Assembly: GCA_948805675.1 (NCBI GenBank)
Contig: CAQIBN010000001.1
Span: forward strand, 1-48,883
Source of the DNA: an uncultured Clostridia bacterium
GTDB taxonomy: Bacteria; Bacillota; Clostridia; TANB77; CAG-508
Direction of reading: 5' to 3'
Length of the DNA: 48,883 nucleotides
The notes under the pieces were generated by a model. That model did not search any database. It saw nothing but the letters and a program-made list of their open reading frames with translations, and was not told where the DNA came from. The translations under genes and the position numbers were made by a program. Below, in pieces: positions 37,230 through 45,075 of this stretch (position 1 is its first letter; every line of letters starts with the position of its first letter).

Positions 37230-37382
37230 GTTACTAGATAAATAGTGGTTTAAAATTAGCTGTCCAAACTCCTTAGATGTAAATGTTTTTTATATTAAAA
37301 CCTCTCAAATATTATAATATCAAAAATATTTACATCTAAGGAGTTTAGACTACTTTGCAATGTTAAAGTATTGTCTAGTAAC
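37230..37382. mobile_element. MITE-like inverted-repeat element, 153 bp
   Basis: Ends GTTACTAG (37230) and CTAGTAAC (to 37382) are exact reverse complements. Inner arms AAACTCCTTAGATGTAAAT (37266-37284) and its complement (37328-37346) form a perfect 19-bp stem around AT-rich sequence. No coding capacity and no obvious target-site duplication. The ends resemble those of the ~120-bp repeats, suggesting mobilisation by the same enzyme. Confidence 0.6.
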
Positions 37383-37448
37383 TAGTTTAGCGCTTTTTAC
37401 ATAAAAACTCAAAACAAACATATAATCTTATGTTATAATAATTGTAAA

Positions 37449-37634
37449 GTTATAGATTATATAAAATACTTAGAATTTTTATATATTACAAATAATGCTC
37501 CATCTGATTTAATAATAGAAAATAAAGAAGATTTGGTAAAAAAGATAAATGAAGGAATTGAAGATATAGAAAAAGGAAATGTATGTACTATCGAAGAAGC
37601 TTACTCAGAAATAAAGCAAATACTAGAAGAATAG
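37449..37634 (+). pseudogene. Antitoxin remnant (RelB/Phd-like), N-terminus missing
   Basis: A reading of about 61 codons resembles the C-terminal part of a toxin-antitoxin antitoxin: L-Y-I-T-N-N-A-P-S-D-L-I-I, then an acidic helix K-K-I-N-E-G-I-E-D-I-E-K-G-N-V. No start codon or ribosome binding site is at its 5' side, so it is truncated. The toxin remnant starts 15 bases later. Confidence 0.55.
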
Positions 37635-37648
37635 CTGGAGGTATTATT

Positions 37649-37952
37649 TTGGATAGATACAGCATTAGAATGTCTACAAAAGTAAAAAACGATTATATGA
37701 TATATAAAATCAAACCTACATGAGCTGATAATTATAGAGAAATATGCTATATTAATAAAAGATAGAATAGGTTATTTAAAGTACTATCCACAAAAGTTTG
37801 AAGTTGCAAGTAGTGTGATTATAAAACAAGATAAAATTAGAAAATTAACTATAAATAATTATATTGTATTTTACAAGATTAAAGAAGAGTATAAAGAATT
37901 ATATATTTTAGGAATTGTGTATAGTGGTTCTGACAAGATAGGAAAATTATAG
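37649..37952 (+). pseudogene. RelE/ParE-like toxin, frameshifted
   Basis: Starts TTG 37649 after CTGGAGG. The N-terminus M-D-R-Y-S-I-R-M-S-T-K-V-K-N-D-Y ends in a stop; the second frame from about 37703 continues H-E-L-I-I-I-E-K-Y-A, Y-Y-P-Q-K-F-E-V and L-T-I-N-N-Y-I-V-F-Y-K-I, as in RelE toxins. The change lies in an A run (37706-37709), not at CGG, so it looks like ordinary decay or an error in a homopolymer. Confidence 0.6.
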
Positions 37953-37987
37953 ATTTATAAAAATATTATAATAATTGTTGCAAATAA

Positions 37988-38026
37988 AAACTTTAGTTTG
38001 ATATAATCAATCTAAAGTTTTTTTAG
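37988..38026 (+). terminator. Terminator before the hydrogenase operon
   Basis: ACTTTAG/CTAAAGT stem with an inner TTTGAT/ATCAA pairing and seven T residues. Confidence 0.75.
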
Positions 38027-38049
38027 TTTATAAAAAGGAGTTGTGATTA

Positions 38050-38542
38050 ATGGAAGAAAAAAATTGTAAATGTATGGACAAAAGAGTAACTAATGAAACA
38101 AAAGAGATATTAAATGAGTATAAACAAGATAAAGATAATTTAATACAAATTTTAAATGAAGTTCAAGATAAATTTGGATATATTCCAGAAAAAGCACAGG
38201 TTGAAATATCTGAATATTTACATATTCCAATGGCTGAAATTTATGGAGTAATTACTTTTTATTCAAGATTTACTTTAAAACCAAAAGGAAAATATTGTAT
38301 ATCTGTATGTATGGGTACTGCATGTTTTGTAAAAGGTTCTGAAAAAATATTAGAAAGAGCAAAAGAAAAATTAGGAATTCGGAGAAGGAGAAACTACAAA
38401 AGATGGCAAATTTTCTATAGATACAACTAGATGTGTTGGTGCGTGTGGATTAGCACCTGTATTTACAGTAAATAAAGAAGTATATGGGAAAGCAACAGTA
38501 AAAAAATTCGATGAAGTAATAGATGAAATAATGAAGAATTAA
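38050..38542 (+). CDS. hydC: NuoE-like [2Fe-2S] subunit of bifurcating hydrogenase, HydC/HndA type (+1 shift at CGG 38380)
   Basis: A 163-residue thioredoxin-like [2Fe-2S] protein. Helical N-terminus L-N-E-V-Q-D-K-F-G-Y-I-P, then G-V-I-T-F-Y-S-R-F, the cluster pair C-M-G-T-A-C and, behind the shift, C-V-G-A-C-G-L-A-P-V. In-frame CGG at 38380-38382 splits the domain between the two Cys pairs; skipping the C restores L-G-I-G-E-G-E-T-T-K-D-G-K-F. Without the shift the cluster lacks half its ligands. First gene of the operon with NuoF-like and HydA. Confidence 0.92.
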
Positions 38543-38778
38543 TAAATAATACAAACGAATAAAATGATGCTAAATTAGAGGTTGTAAACTGTAATAAAAA
38601 GTTTATTACTATATAAATTGTTTATATATTTTGTGTAATGTGTATTTAAAAAGGATAGTTATTAATACACTATTAACAAAATTAGTATAACATTTATATT
38701 AAAAGATGAATAGTAACAAAATAGCATAATATTGATAAATTTTAATTGTATCATATTGGATTGCAAAGGAGAAATTGA

Positions 38779-40636
38779 ATGAAGACTTTACAAGAAATAG
38801 AAAAAATAAGACAAGAAAAAAGAAAAGAATTAGAATTACGTATAAATAAAAATATTAAAACTAAAGAAAAGCATATATTAGTGTGTAATGGAACAGGATG
38901 TACATCTTCAAAATCACCAGAAATAATGAAAACTTTTAGAAATTTATTGGAAGAGAAAAATATTAGTAATGTAAGAGTAATAAAAACAGGTTGTTTTGGC
39001 TTATGTGCTAAAGGGCCAATTGTAATTATAAGACCAGAAGACACTTTTTATGCAATGGTAAAACCAGAAGACTGTGAAGAAATTATAAATAAACATATTT
39101 TAAAAGGAGAAGTTATACAAAGACTACTTTGCATGGATATAGATAAAAAAATAGTAAATAGTTTAGATGAGCTTAACTTTTATAAAAAGCAAAAGAGAAT
39201 TGCATTAAAAAATTGTGGAGTAATAGACCCAGAAAATATAGATGAATATATTGCATTTGAAGGATATCAAGCATTAGAAAAAGTTTTAAAACAAATGAAT
39301 CAAAATGATGTTATAGAAGAAATTTCTAATTCTGGTTTAAGAGGAAGAGGGGGAGCTGGATTTCCTACAGGACAGAAATGGAAGTTTACTAAAGAAGTGG
39401 AATCAGAACAAAAATATGTTGTATGTAATGCAGATGAAGGTGACCCAGGAGCATTCATGGATAGAAGCATTTTAGAAGGTGACCCAAACTGTATATTAGA
39501 GGCAATGCTAATTGCAGGATATGCCATAGGAGCAAATAAAGGATATATTTATGTTAGAGCTGAATATCCAATTGCAGTAGAGCGTTTAAAAATTGCAATT
39601 AATCAAGCAAAGGAATATGGAATATTAGGGGAAAATATATGGAATACAGGTTTTAATTTTGATGTAGAAATAAGACTTGGAGCAGGAGCTTTTGTTTGTG
39701 GAGAAGAAACAGCACTTTTAGAATCTATAGAAGGAAGGCGTGGTCAGCCAAGAGTAAAACCACCATATCCAGCAAGTAGCGGATTATGGGGAATGCCAAC
39801 ATTAATTAATAATGTTGAAACATTTGCTAATATTCCACAAATTATTTTAAATGGAGCTAATTGGTATTCTAGTATTGGAACAAAAGATTCTAAAGGAACA
39901 AAAGTATTTGCTTTAGGAGGAAATGTAAATAATATAGGCTTAGTAGAAGTTCCAATGGGAACAACTTTAAGAGAGATTGTTTTTGATATTGGTGGAGGAA
40001 TACCAAATGGAAGGGAATTTAAAGCAGCACAAACAGGTGGACCATCAGGGGGATGTATTCCAAAAGAACATTTAGATACTAAAATTGATTATGAATCATT
40101 AAAGGAAATTGGTTCTATGATGGGCTCTGGTCGGATTAATTGTAATGGATGATACTAAGTGTATGGTTAATTTGGCAAAGTTTTATTTAGATTTTACAGT
40201 AAGCGAGAGCTGTGGGAAGTGTACACCCTGTAGAATTGGAACAAAAAGAATGTTAGAGATTCTAGAAAGGCTATGTAGTGGCAGAGCAGAAGAGTTAGAT
40301 ATATATAAATTAGAAAAGTTAGCATTAAATATACAAAAATCATCAATTTGTGGTCTTGGCCAAACTGCACCAAATCCAGTATTAAGTACATTAAAATATT
40401 TTAGAGATGAGTATAGACAGCATGCTTTATCAAAGCAATGTAAAGCTTTAGAATGTAAGGCTCTGACTGTAATTAACATAGATGAGGAAAAGTGCAAAGG
40501 ATGTGGATTATGCCAAAGATCATGTCCAGTTTCTGCAATAAAAGGTGAAGGAAGAGAAAAAAGAGAAATTGACCAATTATTATGTATAAAATGCGGTACT
40601 TGTAAGGATAAATGTCCTTTTAAAGCAATTGGTTAA
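38779..40636 (+). CDS. hydB: NuoF-like flavoprotein subunit, HydB/HndC type (+1 shift at CGG 40132)
   Basis: A 618-residue subunit. It starts with a thioredoxin-like [2Fe-2S] domain (C-x-G-x-G-C-T-S-S near residue 38), then the NuoF NADH/FMN domain with G-L-R-G-R-G-G-A-G-F-P-T-G and E-E-T-A-L-L-E-S-I-E-G, the [4Fe-4S] site C-G-K-C-T-P-C-R-I-G, and two C-terminal ferredoxin clusters (C-K-G-C-G-L-C-Q-R-S-C-P; C-I-K-C-G-T-C-K-D-K-C-P). In-frame CGG 40132 breaks G-S-G-G-L-I-V-M-D-D, a conserved NuoF motif, and is repaired by the shift. It carries NADH electrons to HydA. Confidence 0.94.
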
Positions 40637-40696
40637 TATTCTTTATGTTATGCTTAAGTATATTCAGGAAAATGTGCGAAGAAAAGGGGAATTAAT

Positions 40697-42445
40697 ATGT
40701 CAAAGCAAATTAATTTAATAATAGATGGTAATAAAGTGACTGTTCCAGAAGGAACTACAATATTAAATGCAGCAAGAGAGGCTCGGAGTAGATATTCCAA
40801 CATTGTGCTTTCTAAAAGATATAAATGAAATAGGCGATTGTAGAATGTGTATTGTGGAAATAGAAGGAAGAAAAGGTTTTGCTACATCATGTATACAAAA
40901 AGTCGAAGAAGGAATGATTGTAAAAACCAATACACCAGAAATAATGGAAGCAAGACATGTTATTTTAGATTTAATTATATCAAATCACAGTAAAGATTGT
41001 TTAACATGTACACGCCTTCGGAAATTGTGAGCTACAAGACTTAGCAGTAAAGTTTAATATTCAAAATATCGAATTTGAAGGTGAAAGAGCAAATCATACA
41101 ATTGACGATTTATCACCATCAATTGTAAGAGACTTTAATAAGTGCATTTTATGTAGAAGATGTGTTTCTGCATGTAAAAATGTGCAAAAAATAGGTGCAA
41201 TTGATTGTATAAATAGGGGATTTGATTCATGTATTTCTACAACAAATGATAAGAGTTTAAATGATGTGGAATGTACATTCTGTGGTCAATGTATTCAAAG
41301 CTGTCCAACAGGAGCATTACATGAAAAAGAGAATATTAATGATGTATGGGCAAAATTAAAAGATAAAGATACATTTGTTATTGTACAAACTGCACCAGCT
41401 GTACGAGTAGCTCTAGGTGAAGAATTTGGAATGGAAATAGGAACAAATGTAACAGGAAAAATGGTATCAGCATTAAAAAAACTAGGATTTGACAAGGTAT
41501 TTGATACAAATACAGGAGCTGATTTAACTATTATGGAAGAAGCAAATGAATTTGTAGAAAGGTTTACTAAAAATGAAAACATGCCAATGATTACCTCTTG
41601 TAGTCCTCGGATGGGTTAGATTTATAGAAATGAATTATCCAGAAGAATTAAAACATTTATCAAGTTGTAAATCACCACATGAAATGTTTGGGGCAATTTT
41701 AAAGACATATTATGCAGAAAAAGAAAATATAGATCCAAGTAAAATGTATATAGTTTCTATTATGCCATGTATTGCAAAAAAATTTGAAAGACAAAGAAAT
41801 GAACTTTCAAATAATGGAATGTATGATGTAGATGCAGTTTTAACAACAAGAGAACTTGCAAGAATGATAAAACAAGGGAATATTGATTTTTTAAACTTAA
41901 AAGATGAAGAATTAGATAGCCCAATGGGAGAAGCGACTGGGGCAGGTGCAATCTTTGGTGTTACTGGAGGTGTAATGGAATCAGCTTTAAGAACGGCATA
42001 TGAAATAATAACAAATGAGAGTTTAGAGAACATTGAATTTAAAGAAGTAAGAGGAAAAAAAGGAATAAAAAAAGCTTTGGTAAAAATAAAAGATAGAGAT
42101 ATAAAAGTAGTAGTTGCAAGTGGCTTACTAAATGCAAGAAAGATTATGGATGAAATAAAGATGGGAAAAGCTAATTATGACTTTGTAGAAATTATGGCAT
42201 GTCCAAATGGCTGTATAATGGGCGGAGGCCAACCTATTAAAAGTTCAAAAATAAAAGCTACAGTGGATATTGCAAAATTAAGGGGAGATGCACTTTATAC
42301 AATAGATGAAAAAAGTAAAATCCGTAAATCTCATGAAAATCCAGTGCTGAAGAAATTATATGAAGAATATTTAGAAAAGCCTGGAAGTGATATTGCACAT
42401 GAGCTTCTACATACTAAATATCAGAAAAGAAATAAATTTAAATAA
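40697..42445 (+). CDS. hydA: [FeFe]-hydrogenase catalytic subunit HydA/HndD, group A3-like (three +1 shifts at CGG 40784, 41019, 41608)
   Basis: A 581-residue hydrogenase. An N-terminal [2Fe-2S] domain (C-F-L-K then D-C-R-M-C), the His/Cys cluster H-x3-C-L-T-C, two ferredoxin clusters and the H-cluster follow. H-cluster motifs are T-S-C-S-P-G-W, M-P-C-I-A-K-K-F-E and M-A-C-P-N-G-C-I-M-G-G-G-Q-P. Three in-frame CGG codons break it: A-G-V-D-I-P-T-L, T-R-L-G-N-C-E-L-Q and S-P-G-W-V-R-F are each restored by dropping the C. The third lies inside motif L1 itself. Four open pieces without shifting; only the shifted reading encodes an active enzyme. ATG 40697 has GGGG upstream. Confidence 0.96.
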
Positions 42446-42591
42446 TACAATTCTCAGTTTTTAGATATGTGTAAATGGTAACAATACTAATTTTATTTTA
42501 TGTTATTTTTACTAATAGTAATTGACATTACTGAATCAACATAATATAATTAAACAATTACAAAATAACATATTTGTTAAGGAGGCAAAAG

Positions 42592-42615
42592 TTGGTTTTT
42601 GAAACCAACTTTATA
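42592..42615 (+). promoter_or_regulatory. Perfect hairpin upstream of znuB
   Basis: AAGTTGGTTT paired with AAACCAACTT, a 10-bp stem with a 3-base loop. It stands between a GGAGG at 42581 and the znuB ATG at 42625. A TTG within it opens an 8-codon ORF (M-V-F-E-T-N-F-I) that ends before znuB. It has little T run, so a translational role is as likely as termination. Confidence 0.45.
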
Positions 42616-42624
42616 TAAAGAATT

Positions 42625-43468
42625 ATGGAAATAATATACAATATATTAGAAACGATATTACCTTTTGACTTTATATCATATGCATTCATGAAGAATGCTT
42701 TAATAGCAGTAATTTTAATATCACCTATATTTGCAATTTTAGGAACAATGATTGTAAATAATAAAATGGCTTTTTTCTCAGATGCACTTCGGACATTCTG
42801 CATTAACAGGAATTGCGATAGGAATGTTGTTTGGAACATTAAATGTTAATATTTCAATGATAATATTTGCGATTTGTTTTGCTATATTGTTAAACTATGT
42901 AAAGCATAAAACAACCTATGGAGCTGACACAATAATAAGCGTATTTTCATCTATTGCAATTGCACTGGGATTAGCTTTACTTGCGCAAAGTGGCAATTTT
43001 AATAAATATTCTAGTTATTTAGTTGGTGATATTTTAAGTATTAATACAAATGAAATTTTTTATTTAGTAATTAGTTTTATATTAGTAATAGTATTTTGGA
43101 AGTTCTTTTTTAATAAGTTAAATTGTATTAGTATAAATACTAGCTTAGCAAAGAGTAAAGGAATAAATGTAAAATTAATTGATAATATTTTTGTTGTATT
43201 AATTGCAATTATTGTAATGGTTTCTATCAGATGGATAGGTATTCTTTTAATAAACTCTTTACTAATTTTGCCTGCTGCTTCAAGTAGAAATATTGCAAAA
43301 AATATGAGAGAATATCATTTATATGCAATATTATTCTCATTACTTTCAGGAATTACAGGTCTTATTTTATCTTATTATAACAATATACCAACAGGGCCAA
43401 TAATTGTAATTATATCTGGCTTAATATATTTTATTACATTTGCTTTAAAAATGAAGATAAAAGAATAA
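42625..43468 (+). CDS. znuB: Zinc/manganese ABC transporter permease ZnuB (+1 shift at CGG 42790)
   Basis: A 280-residue membrane permease with seven to nine helices. In-frame CGG at 42790-42792 breaks the conserved D-A-L-G-H-S-A-L-T-G; skipping the C restores it and joins the N-terminal 55 residues to the rest. The late R-W-I-G-I-L-L-I-N-S-L-L-I-L-P-A-A motif is typical of MntB/ZnuB. It is separated from znuA-znuC by the hydrogenase operon, unlike the usual contiguous order. Confidence 0.92.
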
Positions 43469-43516
43469 TATAAAGGATAAAATTATTACCGATTTGACAA
43501 AATGAGTGTATTTATA

Positions 43517-43695
43517 TTGACAAATTGGAGAAAACATGATATCTTAATAAAGAAATATCAATATATTTGATAATCTCTAATTTTAATTTTGCTGTATATA
43601 TTGGCCTAATAAGGTTGGTAGAAAAGTAAAGGTCACAGAGGGGGACTTAAAAGATTAGAGAAAGAAGAGGTGCCAGGATTTTACTGGCACCTTTT
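43517..43695 (+). ncRNA. Putative small RNA of ~145 nt between promoter and terminator
   Basis: TTGACA at 43517-43522, 17 bp and TATCTT at 43540-43545 predict a start near 43552. A strong hairpin AGGTGCCAG/CTGGCACCT with T run at about 43668-43695 ends it. The interval has no ORF and includes GGTCACAGAGGGGG, much more G-rich than the region. The next gene starts in the T run, so an attenuating leader of that gene is the alternative. Confidence 0.5.
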
Positions 43696-43698
43696 AAT

Positions 43699-44028
43699 AT
43701 GTATATGTATTATGAAGAAATAGATGCTTATGCAATAATAGATAATGACATTTTAATTGGAGTAGTATATATAGAAAATTGTAAGAATATTGAAAAAAAC
43801 ACTGTTCTAATTTCCTACTTTATAGGAAATAAATTTCAAAGAAGAGGATATGCAATACAAGCACTAGAGAGGATTGAACAGCTACTAATAGAAAATTCGC
43901 AAATACAAAAAGTAGGATTTGAAATAAATCCAAAGAATATTCCATCAATTAAAACAGCCACCAGATTTGGAGCAAAATTTTGTAAATCAGGAGAGCAGTT
44001 AGATTATTATGAAAAAGTAATAATTTAA
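43699..44028 (+). CDS. GNAT family acetyltransferase, short form
   Basis: A 109-residue N-acetyltransferase domain. I-S-Y-F-I-G then Q-R-R-G-Y-A-I-Q-A-L is the acetyl-CoA-binding motif A, and P-K-N-I-P-S-I-K-T-A-T-R-F-G-A is the ribosomal-type GNAT B motif. It is shorter than most GNATs (about 140-160), and ATG sits in the T run of a terminator with no ribosome binding site, so the N-terminus may be missing. The frame is open upstream to 43648 without a start codon. Substrate unknown. Confidence 0.65.
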   Translation: MYMYYEEIDAYAIIDNDILIGVVYIENCKNIEKNTVLISYFIGNKFQRRGYAIQALERIEQLLIENSQIQKVGFEINPKNIPSIKTATRFGAKFCKSGEQLDYYEKVII

Positions 44029-44030
44029 CA

Positions 44031-44068
44031 AAAAGGGTGCCATTTGTAGAAACAAATAGCACCCTTTA
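44031..44068. terminator. Terminator between GNAT gene and pflA
   Basis: AAAGGGTGC.ATTTGT paired with ACAAAT.GCACCCTTT, strong and symmetric, between convergent genes. Confidence 0.85.
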
Positions 44069-44087
44069 AACATATTAAATTGAAAGT

Positions 44088-44810
44088 CTAATATATTCCT
44101 AATATATTTTTAGCATATTCTATATCATTAGAATTTGCATTACGAATGTTCTCTAATTCATATTCACAGCCTATATTAATCCATTTAGTCTTTCCCATAT
44201 CATGATATGGAAGAAGTTCTATTTTTTCTACAGATTTTAGTGTTCCTATAAATTCTTTTAAACTTTCTAAATCTTCAGTTCTATCTGTAATAGTTGGAAC
44301 AATAACTTGTCTAATCCAAATAGGTTTTTTTATATTGCTTAAATATTTAGCAAATGCTAATTCTTTTTTATTAGAAACGCCAGTTAGTTCTTTACATATT
44401 TCATCATTAATACATTTTATATCTAATAAAAATAAATCTGTTAAGTCAATTAATTTTTTCATATCATCTGTTAAATCTACATTTCCAGAAGTATCTATAG
44501 CTGTATGAATATTTTCATTTTTTAAAAGAGTAAATAATTCGATTAAAAACTTACATTGTAAAAGAGGTTCACCACCGCTAATTGTAACACCACCACCAGA
44601 TGAAAGAAAATAATTTTTATATCTTAATATTTTTTCTAATAATTCATTAGAAGTATAAGGAGTCCCTGAGTGGATATCCCATGTATCTCTATTATGACAA
44701 TATTTACATTTTAAAGAACAACCTTGCATAAAAATAATAAATCGTATTCCAGGGCCATCAACAGCTCCAAATGTTTCAAAAGAATGGATTTTTCCTATTA
44801 AATCTGACAT
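44088..44810 (-). CDS. pflA: Pyruvate formate-lyase activating enzyme
   Basis: A 240-residue radical SAM enzyme that makes the glycyl radical on PflB. Cluster motif C-S-L-K-C-K-Y-C-H-N (C-x3-C-x2-C), G-P-G-I-R ahead of it and S-G-G-E-P-L-L after it. Start M-S-D-L-I-G-K-I-H-S-F with TAGGAGG 9 nt before it is chosen over a longer upstream ATG. It follows pflB on the same strand by about 265 bases. Confidence 0.95.
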   Translation of the reverse strand: MSDLIGKIHSFETFGAVDGPGIRFIIFMQGCSLKCKYCHNRDTWDIHSGTPYTSNELLEKILRYKNYFLSSGGGVTISGGEPLLQCKFLIELFTLLKNENIHTAIDTSGNVDLTDDMKKLIDLTDLFLLDIKCINDEICKELTGVSNKKELAFAKYLSNIKKPIWIRQVIVPTITDRTEDLESLKEFIGTLKSVEKIELLPYHDMGKTKWINIGCEYELENIRNANSNDIEYAKNILGIY

Positions 44811-45075
44811 ATAAGTAAACCTCCTAAAATTTACCATGAGACTGGGCATTTTGGCAAATTTTTTTGTTAATATGTATTAATAATGACGAAGAATTTTGAA
44901 GTATTTCTTTATTACTAAGAATAAGTATGATTCTTAGTTAAAAAAATATTATTATTCTCCGCCACTATTAACAAAAAGGAATAGCAAATTTAAAAATTAT
45001 AAATATAATTCAAATCGTTGTGAAGTCTTTTGTATGAAAGATTTTCAAAATATTCTATCCTTTTTGAAAAAGCAA

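Noticed and set aside
37649..37952. Toxin gene frame change as another recoding site
   Set aside because: The break is in an A run with no CGG, the antitoxin is truncated as well, and the pair lies beside a mobile element. Ordinary decay explains it.
484..42793. Treating the split genes as ordinary pseudogenes or random sequencing indels
   Set aside because: Seventeen breaks in 13 conserved genes, essential nusG among them, are all the same event (C before GGN in codon phase) with flawless sequence on both sides. Random decay or homopolymer error would vary in type and would not select CGG.
730..42793. Plain reassignment of CGG to another single amino acid
   Set aside because: A triplet reassignment would keep the reading frame. 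Here the frame moves by one base and stops follow in the 0 frame, so a simple codon table change cannot rescue the genes.
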